DNA of 64,000 nt from Chlorokybus atmophyticus (taxonomy: Eukaryota > Streptophyta > Chlorokybophyceae > Chlorokybales > Chlorokybaceae), in contig RHPI01002973.1 in the NCBI GenBank assembly GCA_009103225.1, positions 26,096 through 90,095 of the forward strand, read 5' to 3'. Below are positions 1 to 11,904 of the stretch, piece after piece; position 1 is the stretch's first letter, and the number at the start of each line of letters is the position of its first letter. Made by a program: the position numbers and the translations under genes. The notes under the pieces were generated by a model. It had not been told where the DNA came from. It worked only from the letters and a program-made list of their open reading frames with translations, and ran no database searches.

Positions 1-258
1 GGAGGGACATGAGGGCCAACCAGCAGGTGGTCATGCTTGCGCCTTTAATGGCTCTTCCTCTCACAAACGCTTAGTACCGGGCCACTTGGCTAAAAGAGAG
101 GTAAGCAACCATGGTGCTGTTGGTCGACTGTCGGTCCTGTTGTACTGTTTTGCTGAGCTGCTGCCTCCATGCATACTGGCTTAACACATGGTGCCTGCTA
201 CTCTGAATGCTACTCTGCGTGTCACGACAGGGGTGCGGGCGGATATGCTGAAGATCAG

Positions 259-1226
259 GTGCTCGACATTTGCAACAACGCAGTAGTTGTTGGCGTCGCC
301 ACCATCGATTTCGTATGCGAGCCAGACCAACCAATGCGCACGTATCTAGTCTCTGTTAACCACTGGATGGCAATGAAAAGTGAGGATGGCAACCTTGCCG
401 TTCAACTACCTGTGAAAGAAAGGCATTTTCTCTATGGCACGCCGACAAGCAGCTGCCATGGTGGGCGTACTCTGGAGGTACATTGCTTGCTGTGGATATG
501 CACATGCTCCTGCTGTGACTGTATGGTGTAGTGTATGAGCATTTCTTGTGTTAAACACAACAACATGCAGGGCAGGGAGATGGAGTGGCCCATGATGTTC
601 TTGGCCAGCGGAGGCATCTGCCCCTGTGAGGCATGCGCTAACGATGAGCGCATTGCGGTGCCGGGTTGCATCAAGGACCGGCTGCCTACGCCCGCAGCCA
701 GGCACAGCACAGACACAGAGGTTAATAAGGGCTGTTGTTAGGCTGCTGTCACATGATGAACAGTCGCCAATGCAGCCATTGATCACGCCTTAACAGTCGC
801 AAAGTGCATTACATGTTGCAGTTCTTGACAGTCATTAACGCACTGCAGACTGTGGTATTGACAGTCGCCAATGGACTGCACTGACCACTCTGGGTCCTAG
901 GCAGGTTGCTGGGGCGATCTCTGACTGTGAAGATGAAGAAGCCGCCGCCATGGACTTGCGAACTGCAGCGGGGATCGTATGCAACACCAAGCCCAACGCC
1001 CCCACCAGAGAGGAGGCAATGGACATGTATGAGTACTACCACCATATCGAGCACACGCTGTTCCACAATGGTCACCAGCTGGCATTTAAGGACCCCGACC
1101 GAATGGAGCGTGTACCAGACGAGCTGATCTTGAGAGCCATTGTCAGCGTTGCTGCCAAGAAAAAGTGGGTGTCCAACAAAGATGTTGAAGGAGGGTGCGA
1201 GTGGGGATCCAATCGCAAACTACCAG
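259..1226 (+). CDS. Degraded multi-exon gene, 5' part (unrecognised)
   Basis: Three exon-like blocks with AG/GT borders are visible: 259-460, 571-720 and 905-1226. The first reads VLDICNNAVVVGVATIDF and onward. The second contains ICPCEAC, a possible CxxC site. The third opens with an acidic run after VAGAISDCEDEE and carries REEAMDMYEYYHHIEHTLF, with no stop until its GTATGC donor. I do not recognise the family. The introns carry GACAGTC motifs (about 766-870), the same motif that fills the introns of the CACTA-like element at 21.7-34.5 kb, so I infer a transposon-borne gene that begins upstream of the window. The joining of these exons to those after 3.3 kb is inference. Confidence 0.35.
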
Positions 1227-1646
1227 GTATGCATACTCCACTGCAGCAAGTTAACGACAGTCCTTTGCTGGTTTTCAAGAGTGATGAATTGGTACAATGC
1301 AGGGCTTTTGAGCGAGGCAAAGAAGAGAAAGCCATTCCGACCCAAGAGGCAGTGGACGCGACAAGCCTCGTCATCCTCCTAGGTGGGTGGTTTCCTGTGC
1401 TATGGTCAAGTTACTGTTTGTGTAAGCACGTGACAGTACAGTAGTTGTGCAGAGCTCAGCAAGCACTCGCTGAGTGTTTGCAAGAGATGCTGTTGAGCAA
1501 GGCTGTCGCGGGTGTCTTCACATTGGGGCTGAATCAACCAGGGAGAGCACAAGTCTGGCTTCCAGGCGAAGGTGCTGGCAACACAAGAGACTGATGTTGT
1601 TAGCTGCTCCTGTTACCTCCTGTAACCGCAGCTTGAAGTGCATGTA

Positions 1647-1666
1647 GGAGACTGTAGCTACAGTCT
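1647..1666. repeat. Perfect 20-bp palindrome with GACTGT/ACAGTC arms
   Basis: GAGACTGTAGCTACAGTCTC is its own reverse complement. It lies between exon-like blocks and is followed by more GACAGTC copies near 1695. It belongs to the GACAGTC palindrome family seen again between 21.7 and 34.2 kb. Confidence 0.7.
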
Positions 1667-2639
1667 CACTGGCTTGACACTGATGGGCTGTCGTTTGACA
1701 GTCCATGACAGCATTTCTATGAATTGCATGCGTGTTAGATTGTATGCACCGGGCACGGTGCAGGCACTAGTGCTAAGACCATGCATGGATTCAATGGACC
1801 GCCAGAGTCCACATAGCCGTTCCACGGTTTTGTCAAGACCTCACCTAGTCACACTAATCGCCGCCCGACTGCGAGGAGCGCCTGCGTTAGAGCCTCATTC
1901 ATGGTGCGCATGGGTACAGGGGGTTCCATTGTTGCAGCACAACTACCAGCATGCATTGGATGTTTGGGTTAGGGTTACTTATAGTTTGGGGTAAGCCACA
2001 CAGACACCGTCCTCGAACATGGACAACTTCATCGAAAATAGAGAATGTAATTTCGCTTGGTTTGTATGGACCAATAAACATAGAGTTCATTTGGCAATCA
2101 AAGTTTCGAAAAAAGGCAATTTCCACGACAATTGCTCGTGCGGCCTATTGCGGTCGGAGCAAGCGGAGACGCGATTGGTGTCCAACCAGCACAATTGCTG
2201 ATGTGGATTTTCCGAACGATCACTGCATTCCATTGATTGCAGGGATTTCCGCACCGGGAATTGCACTGATTGTCCCACAGCACCGGCGTACTTGCTGGTT
2301 GTGTTGGCGGCGGCGGCGCTGTGGCGAGGTGAGCGAGCGTTGTCAGCTGTGCAATATATAGGATGCAGCAATTGTGGCATGTATCACAATGTGAGGCATG
2401 CATTGCACACCACACACAACAGCACACAACACTTACATTCACCACCGGGTGCTCTTCCTACTTACTACCTACCTAACTTCACTACTAGCCCAAACCCCGT
2501 TAGACAAGCATGCATGCACGCGCATCACCTGCCTTCATGGATCCTTTCTTGTCGCACTGCTCTTTTAGTGGTTGCATGCTGGGTCACTTTGTTGCAATTA
2601 GCAAATACAGCATGGTGTTGTGCCTTTAGCATTCTGGAC

Positions 2640-2941
2640 TGCCATTTGCCTGCGAGCTTGCTGCTAGGCTTACCTTTGTCGTGTTCAGCTGGCAAGAAGC
2701 TGAAGCGGCTTCTACTCTACAAGATACTGGGTGTTTGGCTTGCTGGGTGCCTGTTTGACAAGTTCACAAGCACATGTTTGTGCATGCACATGCCATTTGC
2801 CTGCTAGCTTGCTGTTAGGCTTACCTTTCTCGTGTTCAGCTGGCAAGAAGCTGAAGAAGCTTCTACTCTACAAGGTACTGGGTGTTTGGTTTGCTGGGTG
2901 CCTGTTTGACAAGTTCACAAGCACGCCTTTGTGCAAGCAGC
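2640..2941. repeat. Two-copy tandem repeat, 151-bp unit
   Basis: The block from 2640 to 2790 (starting TGCCATTTGCCTGC) is repeated at 2791-2941 with a few substitutions. The short open frames here share sequence only because of the repeat. The rest of 1.4-3.3 kb shows no convincing coding exon. Confidence 0.85.
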
Positions 2942-3305
2942 TTAGAGACACTTCTTTTGCAAGGTACATGGTTTGCTTGCTGTGACAAGTCAACAAGCAA
3001 GTCCACATGGCTTACAACCTGCAGTCACTTGAGTCAACCAAGACTTGAGGTTGATTAGGGTTGCGGTTGCAACTGACTTGTAAAGCAAGCTTGATCTATA
3101 GAATGCTGGTGGTCCTTCTAATGAGCAGCTGCAGCATGAGTGGGAAACCAGTGAGGCGACTGTTCACCTGCGTGATCTTGAGACCACAGCAATGGTCTCC
3201 TTAAAAGTGAGCTTATGCATCAAGCATCCGCAATCAATGTCAGACCTTGCTGCCGAAGTCTGTTTCGTCCCATGTTGTACTAGTGCACCAATGTAAACTA
3301 TGCAG

Positions 3306-5533
3306 GCACTGAAGGTCCTACATTGGCGTGGGAAGCATCATGCCCGTGATCGTCGCAAGGTCACCAAGCTGGCCGACAAAGGCCGGATTTGCTACGAGTA
3401 CTGTCGCATGATGCCGGGGAAGACTCAAACGAAGCAGGACCCATTCAAGATCGCTCTTGCAACCAAATGCTGGCATCTGCTGAATCCAGAGCTCTCCTAT
3501 CAAATGGTTGGCAATTTCCCACAGTTATATGAGGCGTCATGCAATATGGCAGCATTGTCTGAGCTGGCTGGAGTTTGCTTTGCATGTGTTGGCCTTCACA
3601 ACTTCTTCATTGGTGGGTAGGCGCGTTTGAAGATTCAACAGTATTTGGGCAACAAAAAGGGATACAGCAACCCCAAGCACAAAGAGAAGCAGAAAGAAAA
3701 GAGTCGGAAGCGTTACAAGGAGATGATGGAGAAGGCTTTCGCGGGGGGCTTTGTGCCAAGGCGCAGGGGAGGGCCTAGCGACAAGAACAACAAGGTGTGT
3801 GTCATGTAGTGACTAAGGTGTTTATGCGATGTGCATGTCTTGAGTGCCTTTGCCATGTGCTTGATAGAAAGCCAACAAGAAGAAGCCCAAGAAGTCAAAG
3901 GAAGTGCAATCCGCCAGCGACGACGAGGATGCCACCTCAGAGGGTGACCTACAGTTTGCACAAAGTTGGCTTTGTCAATGTCGTGTTGAGAACGATGCTT
4001 TGTGTTTGATGGTGCCTTATATATGCAGGTTGTGTGGTGTGTATGATGACCCCTTGTAATTGCACGGCGCCCACGCGTTCACATCCCGCCAGCGACGCCA
4101 TCGACAACAGAAATAGCACCTCGCAGCGTGAGCCGCGTCTTGCGCGCGCAGGCAGCTGCTGGAGTACTGTGTGTATATGCAGCCTTTGGTGATCGGTGCC
4201 TTGTATATGCGATAGGTAACAAGGAAGGCACTGCACTACAACCCTCAAGTTCTCCTGCGACTGGTTCACAGGTCAAATGCCGCTCCTGCTTGTACTTTGC
4301 TAAACATGTGTTCATGATCGTTTATGACTGTTGTGTTCAGGCACGTGCCAAGCAGGGTGCTGATGTGCGTGACAGCAGCTCAGGGAAGCGCAAAGTGTCT
4401 GGTGAGGTACGCAGCAGTGGACTTGATAGAGCGGCAATGCACTGAGTTGTGGCTCACCATCTGACTTCATGCCGTTGGCAGGAGGATGAGGTGTCAAGCC
4501 CCCCCAAAGAAGAAGAAAACAACCAAAACTGTTTGCTCGATACCGGCTTCCTACAAGTCTCACGAGGCAGGCCACTCGACTGGCAAGCAGGAGACGGTGT
4601 TGGAGAAGAAGAGCGGCAAGCGAAAGGAGGTATGAAAGCACCATGTACTTGATCTTATGGGCTTCTTGCGTTCTTCTGGCTGCACACAAACTGTCACCTG
4701 CGGCAGGCACGCATTCGTTGCGTGACGGTTGTAAGCTTGTTAACACGTCGTGTCACCTTGTCGCGCAGGATGAGCCAACGTATTCAAAAATGCTTGAGAC
4801 AGATAGAAGCGAGAACAGCGGTGAAGACGGCGCCAAGGACAGCGCCCCGGACAGCGAGGGGGACAGCCCCAACAACAGCGACAACGACTCGCAGAAGGCA
4901 GGTCGCTTCGCAAGCACTGTATAAGAGAGATCACATTTGTGTATGTGTGTACCTTTTGATGTATTTGTCACTTGCACGCGCAGGAAGAGCTGAGCGACAA
5001 GGACGACACCGCACCAACGATGAAGGTTGGCAGTGAAGTTCAACTGTTCATTAACGGGCGCAAAGAACCAGTAGGGGAGGCGCACGTAAGCGACATCAAT
5101 CCTGTCAACAAGTTTCATGGCAAGAAGATTGGAGAGGGCAACATGGTGGTCCAGTTCAGCCGCAGTCTTCCCATCACTAGGACCAGACGTCCCGGACCAG
5201 GGGAAGAAGAGGTTGTGCCTCTGCCAATCAGCTTCAAGCGTGATGGGGTTGGAGTGCAAGTGACCCACTTGAAAGGTGAACGCGTTTGTGTGCATGCGAT
5301 TGCATGAACAGTTTCAACATTATGCAAGTCAGCTGAGTTCATGTGTGGTTGATGTATGCGCAGAGTGCGAGCCGGGTTTGTTGCTACTTTGGCCTGTTGG
5401 GTTGCTGAAGAGTATCAAGGTGAGGGAGCCAGCAAAGGAAGGCACAACCACATAGCGCGGGAGGGGCCGTGGGAAGGGCAGCCGGGGTGGGCGGGGTGGG
5501 CGCGGTGGGCGTGGTCGAGGCAGCAAGAAGTAG
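3306..5533 (+). CDS. Degraded multi-exon gene, 3' part, with RGG C-terminus
   Basis: Exon-like blocks with AG/GT borders are at 3306-3612, an imprecise one ending 3794, about 3869-3942, 4341-4406, 4482-4629, 4769-4901, 4984-5275 and 5364-5533. The early blocks are basic (KEKQKEKSRKRYKEMMEKAF). The middle ones are charged linkers rich in S, D, E, N and K. The 4984 exon encodes a folded-looking segment (VGSEVQLFINGRKEPVGEA, then HGKKIGEGNMVVQF). The last exon ends in a run of RG/GG repeats (about 5458-5533), with an in-frame TAG at the start of the RG run. The folded segment resembles, by eye, the domain that follows the transposase in plant CACTA proteins (DUF8039-type). That is pattern memory, not a search. 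Probably a decayed accessory gene of a CACTA-like transposon. Confidence 0.4.
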
Positions 5534-5689
5534 GTAGCAGAGATACATTGTAGACATCAGTGAATTTTTTGTTCGAGTCAGCTGCCATTCACCTGACATT
5601 GCTGTCCAAATTCACCGGCTGGACTGATTGCTATGTGCTATGTCACAGCTATGCTATGTTACAGCTGTTGACGATAGCAAGATGCAGTG

Positions 5690-6140
5690 GTTATTCAACC
5701 AAACTGTGAGTGAATAACCACTTATATGTAGGACTATGTGTGTGAGCAGAAGTGCTGTATTATTTAATTATTCGCGTGAAAATCAACCAAAGGCAGCAGT
5801 GATTGTTCAACCATACTATGGGTGAATAACCACTCAAATATAGGACTATGTGTGAGAGCAGATATGCTGTATTATTCAATCACAAATCGTATGAATAATC
5901 ACTCGCTAGTATGGTACATGTGCTGTTGAAACAGCTTTAGTGTGTGTGAACATTAAGCCAATATGCGTGTGAATAATTACCTATAAAGAGGACCTAGTGT
6001 GAGAGCAGGCGCTGTACATAATCACGCACACAAAGTATGAATAATCACTTGGTGCCATGGTACAAGTCTAGGACCATGTATACCTAAGAAGACTGAATAC
6101 GCAGTTCTGTTGCGAGTGAATAACTACTCACATGTAGAAG
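5690..6140. repeat. Degenerate tandem repeat with GTGAATAA(C/T)-type core
   Basis: An A+T-rich stretch in which phrases such as GTGAATAACCACT, GGACTATGTGTGAGAGCAG and GCTGTATTATTCAATCA recur at irregular 100-150 bp spacing (near 5710, 5821, 5880, 5967, 6040 and 6115). It separates the degraded gene from the gypsy fragment and holds no plausible gene. Confidence 0.6.
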
Positions 6141-6329
6141 GTTGTGTGCGAGATGGACAACTACAATTATTCATGATTAAAACGTGTGAATATCCATTGC
6201 TTGTATAAGGGCATTTGGCCTGAATAATCAGCAATCGTAACAGCGACCTCTGCAGCCACGCAAGTGGCGAGTTCACACATAAAACAGATGAGTATTCAGG
6301 GCAAATGCGCTGAATTTTCAGAAATTCGG

Positions 6330-8506
6330 GGGGTCCAGAATTACCGATGAGCAGGCCTTTGAGGAGCTGAAGAGCAGGCTCACCACCGCTCCCATCCTTC
6401 AACGTTCGAACTACGCCAAGCCTTTCATCCTTCACACCGACTGAAGCAAGCTGGGGATGGGAGCGGTGCTGGTGCAGCATGATGAGAACAAGAAGGAGCG
6501 GGTGGTGTCATACGCCAGCCGAAGCAACAATAGCGCCAAGGCCAACTACAGCAGCTACGAGCGGGAGTGCCTCGCTGCAGTGTGGGCCATCTCCTTTTTC
6601 CGACCCTTCCTCTTTGGTCGGCAGTTCCAGCTGATCACCGATCATCAGCCCCTCAAGTGGCTGATGACCAACCAACATCTGACAGGGAAACTTGCTCGAT
6701 GGGCCCTGCTGTTGCAGGAGTTCGACTTCGAGATCGACAACCGCGCTGGCCTCACCAACCAAGACGCCGATGGCCTCAGTCGCAACCCTCACCTCAGCAC
6801 CAGCGATGCAACCGAAGCCCGGCATGAGCTCGTCCCGGCAGCAACAACCCCCACCATGGCAGCCATGTTTGCGGCTGCTGCGTTGCGCTCAGGGCGCAAG
6901 ACCAACACCACTGCCTCAGCAGTGGCAGAGGAGATTCCTGCCCTTGAGCCTAACAGCCCTGCGGCAACCACACCCTTGGGAGACGCCCATGCAGTCGACA
7001 TTGAAGTCGATGACACAGAGTTGGCGCCCACTGACACCAGGCAGGACATATGGCTGGACAAGCCATCACTCTCCTTTCTTCAAAGTGGCCAGCTTCCCTC
7101 CGGCATGAGTGCCCGAGAGAAGGATCGTGTCAACCAACGCACCCGTCACTATCGATGGGCAGATAACAAGCTATATCGCCGCTTCCATGACAAAGACAAG
7201 GAAGTGCCGACACCAGTCACGCGCGAGGGCATCATCACTTCCCTCCACACTAGGCTTGGACACTTTGGTGTCAAGCGTACAGTCAGCCTAGTGAGGGCAC
7301 AATATTGGTGGTATGGGTTAACAAAACAGGTGCAGGGGTTCGTCAGCCACTGCCAGCACTGTGACATGGTGCGCGCCAGCCTCAACACGCGTAGCGCCAC
7401 CTTACACCCACTCCCCATCTCCGATCTCTTTTACCGATGGGGGCTCGACATCTTGAGAGACTTGGCACCCTCAGCGCGTGGCAACCGTTACATCCCAGTC
7501 ATGATCGAGCACTTCTCCAAATGGGTGGAGCTGGTACCATTATCCGACAAGAGCAGCAGGGGGGTGTTTCAAGCCTTCCTCTCTCACGTTCTCAGCCGAT
7601 TTGGCAGCTGCGCCGAGGTCATCACTGACCAAATTACTGAGTTCAGAGGGGAGTTCGACACCCTCTTGGAGAGATGTTACATCGACCACCGTCGTGCCTC
7701 GCGTGATCACCCTCAAGCCGACGGTCTCGCAGAGCGTACAGTGCAGACCATCAAGAAGGCACTCCGCAAGTACGTGCTGGAGTACGAGAAGAACACTTGG
7801 GATGACCACCTCCCGTGGGTGGCCCTCAGATATCGATTGTCAAAGCAGGCGGCTTTGCGTGAGTACAGCCCGTACTACCTGCTGTTCGGGCGACCACCAT
7901 TGCTCCCCTTCCGTGCGCAGCAGGAGGTGGATCGCGTTGTGAACAACCTCGACGACCCTGACTGGATGCACCACGACATCACCACGCGCCGCGCTTTTCG
8001 AGCGCACCGTTCCCATGGCCTTCAACAACCTGCGCATCGCGCAGCATCGCGACACGCTGCGCTACGAGCGCGTACGCAGCGGCTTCTACAAGGAGCGCCA
8101 ACGGCGATTCCAAGCGGGGGACTTTGCCTATCACATGGCAGCCACCAAAGACACGCTCGACACCTCCGTAGGCCGCACCGTCTACAAGGTACTCAAAGTG
8201 TACCCCACAGGGGTGCTGGACCTCCTTGGTCAAAACGGAGAGAGGTTGAAGGACAACATGGTGAACTGCGCGCCACGTCACCTTCCTTACGTAGCCGGCT
8301 TTGGGCGTATCCAGCACCCGCGTCCCGCGCGCAGCACACGCTGTGAACGCTGCGGCAGCGTCGACGACGACGCACTCATGATGCTCTGCAATGGCTGCAA
8401 CAAGGGCTTGCATTGCTACTGCCTGGAGCCACCTTTGGACGTGATACCCATGGAGGAGTATTGGTGCGACGATTGCCGTACCAACGGCCCTCCTCACTTA
8501 CGTTAG
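6330..8506 (+). pseudogene. Ty3/gypsy pol fragment: RNase H, integrase, PHD finger
   Basis: The 5' end is cut off inside the reverse transcriptase-RNase H region (reading EQAFEELKSRLTTAPIL). A TGA sits in the RNase H entry motif at about 6442, just before the long open frame starting at 6457. The RNase H/connection domain is clear (ASRSNNSAKANYSSYERE, ITDHQPLKWL). The integrase has an HHCC finger (HFGV ... HCQHCDMV) and a core with D in GLDIL, D in VITDQ and E in GLAERT. One indel near 7985 moves the frame; the C-terminus continues at 8015-8506. It ends in a complete C4HC3 PHD finger (CERC, LCNGC, HCYC, WCDDC) instead of a chromodomain. Unable to move by itself. Confidence 0.85.
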
Positions 8507-8556
8507 CAGCTGAGCTCTGGAGCTGGAACCTCCCCCCGAGCTCAGGGGGGGTGGCT

Positions 8557-9384
8557 TGTTGACTGTGTGTCCTACAGCACCGCATGTACACTAGGGAGAA
8601 CACCGACTCCACCTGCCCGTACTACCCGGCAGCAGCAGACCAGCTGCACAAAGCACTTGTTACCATGAGGGTTGGGTTATCCTGCTTTGCTGAGCGTTAC
8701 AAATGTGGCGCAGTAGCATGTCTAGCAAGCATGTGTGTCCCTGCAGTTGTCCGAGACAGCGTGATCCTCGACTCCCCTCGACCCGACAGCTGTCATGCCT
8801 ATCGCCCGGGCATGCCAGTCTTCATCGGGCATGCCTACAGCGAGACCCTCGCCCGGCTTACCAGCATGGCGACCCGTGCGCGTCACTGACCAGTAGCTAA
8901 GTCATGTCTCTAGAGTAGCTCATGACCATAGCCTACATAGGTACCGCGCGTAGCTGTTCAGTTGTGAGTTCAGTTATAAGTTGGGTTCTATCGAGTGGGG
9001 ATTTCTTTGAAAATAGCCTCGATATAATCGCTAGCATATGTTCTAAACAGTCATGATTTGACTTATATAAGTAGGCACAGTGTTCACCGGATCAGGTGGT
9101 GACACTGTGAGTGAGAAAGCTAAGAGCTTGTGAAGCGACTTGAACTACGAAACACGCCGTCCCGGCTCCCAAGAATCCCCTCACCGTGTGAGAGCCTGTG
9201 CATGCTCTTGTACACTATGCTTGTCCTTGTTATGAGCTTGGTGTACTTGGTCGCGGTGTGCTTGTTGGCATTAGTCAGGGCATAGCATCCACGTGTTGCT
9301 TGCTCATTCACCTCACTTAACAATGCAATCTCTCATCCACTCATGCAAAGAACTGTGTAAACAGCGCTACCTATAGTAGTCGCT
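8557..9384 (+). repeat. Probable 3' LTR of the gypsy fragment
   Basis: It begins TGTTGACTGTG directly after a G-rich tract (CTCAGGGGGGGTGG) that fits a polypurine tract 50 bp past the pol stop codon. TTATATAAG near 9063 could be the promoter. The first 240 bp reappear at 9385, so a second LTR copy seems to start there. The 3' end lacks a canonical CA, so the boundary is approximate. Confidence 0.55.
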
Positions 9385-9611
9385 TGTTGACTGTGTGTCC
9401 TACAGCACCGCATGTACACTAGGGAGAACACCGACTCCACCTGCCCGTACTACCCGGCAGCAGCAGACCAGCTGCACAAAGCACTTGTTACCATGAGGGT
9501 TATCCTGCTTTGCTGCGCGTTACAAATGTGGCGCAGTAGCATGTCTAGCAAGCAAGTCTGTCCCTGCAGCTGTCCGAGACAGCGTGACCCTCGACTCCCC
9601 TCGACCCGACA
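9385..9611 (+). repeat. Partial second gypsy LTR in direct repeat
   Basis: Near-identical to 8557-8796, apart from a 5-bp deletion and a few substitutions. It is cut at 9611, where a minus-strand copia gag begins. Confidence 0.7.
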
Positions 9612-10357
9612 ATTAGCATCGTTGTTCCTGATTTCAAATTCTATTTTTAGCAGCACAGGCAGATTCTCACTCAGTTTCAACCTTAATGATGCACTCCTTC
9701 CTTCCAGCATGATATCCACAACTTCATACTCTATATGCAGCCCGGACAGCACATTCAGACACAGATCATTTTTTGAGACAGTCTCTCCTATAGAGGTCAA
9801 ATCGTTCCCAAGCTGTTGTGCATGTCATATAAACCCTGTAACTGTCTCCGAATTCAGCTTCCTCATGCTGTTGAATGCTTGCTTGAGTTCAATCTTACGA
9901 CCAACAGAGCGTGTAGCAAACAGATTTTCCCAAGCCTCCCATGCCGCCTTGGCATTAGAGCATGACTGCAGCATTGGCCTATGGAACGGCTCAACATGCA
10001 TGCACATCAAAGCCAAAGCACGCATACTCTTCTTCTGCCAAGCAGACTCATTCCCAACTTGTACACTAAGCTTTGGGTCAACGTAGTCCCAGAACTCCTT
10101 GTAGATCAGCTTCATCTTCATCTTGAAGCTCCAGCTAGCATAGTTGTCATCCCGCAAGGGCTTATGGTATACTTCTCCTGCTCTGCATCCGTTGTTGTTG
10201 CCATTGGATCCACCAAGCTGCTCAACCTTCAGCGAACTTCCAGCAGACACCTCCGCTCGTTCGCAGGCTATCAGAACAGGTACAGCAACTCCCAAAGTAC
10301 CCACAACTTCCAACACATAGGACAATCACTCTCTCAAGTTACATACAGCTCTTATGG
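9612..10357 (-). pseudogene. copia gag fragment
   Basis: Read on the minus strand from about 10325 this is a typical UBN2-type copia Gag: DDNYASWSFKMKMKLIYKEF, then a KAAWEAWENLFATRSVGRK motif and SMRKLNSETVTGFI, after which a stop breaks the frame. It resumes downstream (SIGETVSKNDLCLNVLSGL). Zinc knuckle and pol are absent because the element is truncated at the gypsy LTR. The initiating part sits next to its own primer site and 5' LTR. Confidence 0.8.
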
Positions 10358-10373
10358 GTGTGGGCCCATAACC
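10358..10373 (-). promoter_or_regulatory. Primer-binding site (half initiator tRNA-Met)
   Basis: On the minus strand GGTTATGGGCCCACAC directly follows the 5' LTR. Its first 14 bases are complementary to the anticodon stem-loop of plant-type initiator tRNA-Met, the primer mode known from Drosophila copia and Ty5. Confidence 0.75.
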
Positions 10374-10706
10374 TGTTGACTGAAACTATTGCATGCAACC
10401 ATGCACAGCATACAACATACACACGCAATTGTAGAGCTTGTGTAGGCAACACCGCCAAAAAACTGACTCGAGAGTAAACTGTATTGAAAGGACGTGGGCT
10501 GTGTCGGCTCTAGGCCCTCAACTGGGGTCTTACCAGAAGACCAGCTTGGACTGTGCCAGTTCTAACTGCCTGCAGCCTATACACATCTGCAGTATAGAGT
10601 AGCTTATCTAATGTTATTAAATAAGCTACTCATAGTCCCAATAGACAAGCTGACTGCATACAAGTCATGAGTCATAAACCATGCATAACATGATCTATTC
10701 TCAACA
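10374..10706 (-). repeat. 5' LTR of copia family C fragment
   Basis: Bounded by TGTTGA (10374) and TCTCAACA (10706). Closely similar to the LTR at 13446-13767, which has the same internal phrases (CTTATCTAA, TAAGCTACTCA, CATGAGTCATAAACC). Confidence 0.85.
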
Positions 10707-11856
10707 AGAACATGGGGAGTCATGGTACTAGCCACGGGTATCAGTGAGTTAACAAGCCACTTCCAAAGGTAGCGCTATAACTACCGAACCTTGCGTGAGT
10801 GAAAACGGGTCCATCAATTGTTAAGTGAGGTAAATGAATGCAGCAACAAAGTGATGCCACACTCGGATGGTAACCGTTCACATCGTGCCTACAATACAAC
10901 CAAGCTCGCACACATTGAGAACCAGTGCACACGCTGCAGACGCTGCACACTGTCACAGGTATGAAGGCCTCTTAGCACTCGGGACGGCTTGCTGTGCGCA
11001 GTCGCACCCCTTTACAACTTGCTGGCTCCGAGTCTCGTTCAACACAACACTCGCAGCATGCAATAGCAGTCTCCATGGTTCACAACTCAAAGCTTTATCA
11101 CACATTCTGAAGTCCACTCTTACGTACTCACTCATAGTTTCACCAAGTATACAAGCAATAGTATGCCTACTTACACCGTCGTATGAACATATGTGAGCCA
11201 GTAGTTCAGCATGATTAACCAATCTAATCACGGCTGTTCGTTAGCTGTTTACAATTGAATTGTCTAGTCAAAATGGGCAGAAAGCGAGTCTGTCTACGGG
11301 CAGTGTGGTGGACTCACAACGGATCAGCTAAGATCAAGAGACCTCCTGGTGGAAAGTTCCCAGGTCTTGATTAGAACGCAAGGTTGGGTGGTCGTGACTT
11401 TCAACTGATGGCTAGGAAGTCGCGTGGTAGGGTCGGAATTCCAACGTATCAGCTACGCGGGGTACCCATGAGGACTGTCTCGGGACTTGCAAGTGGTGGT
11501 GAAGAACTGATGCCAGTAGTGCGGGAGAGTCGGGCTGGTTGAAGAGAACTGAGATGCCGGTAGCTCGGGATGCAGACTGGATGTAGGCATCCACGAGGAG
11601 GATGAGCCCTCCTTGACAATTAGCATGATAGCTGTCGGGTTGCGCGGGGTCGAGCGCTGACTTGTCTCGGGCAGCATCAGGGCAATTGTGCTGTGGATGA
11701 GGAAGCGGTGTGGCAGTGGCTTGCGTGCTGCTGTAAACATAGGTGAAGGCGGAGGAGTACCCCCTTGCTGAAAGTGTGCAGTGAAAAGGGCTGATTTCGA
11801 TGCCAATGATGAGATAGAATATGGGGAGTCGTATGCCGGGTAGTTGTAAGTCAACA
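10707..11856 (-). repeat. 3' LTR region of the second gypsy copy
   Basis: On the minus strand the sequence after the integrase-PHD frame reads CTCAAGGGGG (PPT-like), then TGTTGACTTAC at 11856, parallel to the plus-strand gypsy at 8540-8560. The region shares the CGACCCGACAGCTATCATG phrase with the first copy, but is otherwise diverged. The distal end is cut near 10707. Open frames here (11412-11942, 11453-12028) mostly run out of the PHD domain into LTR. Confidence 0.5.
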
Positions 11857-11904
11857 AGCCAACCCCCTTGAGGCCTGTGGAAGTCCCTGCTACATGTTTT
11901 AGTT

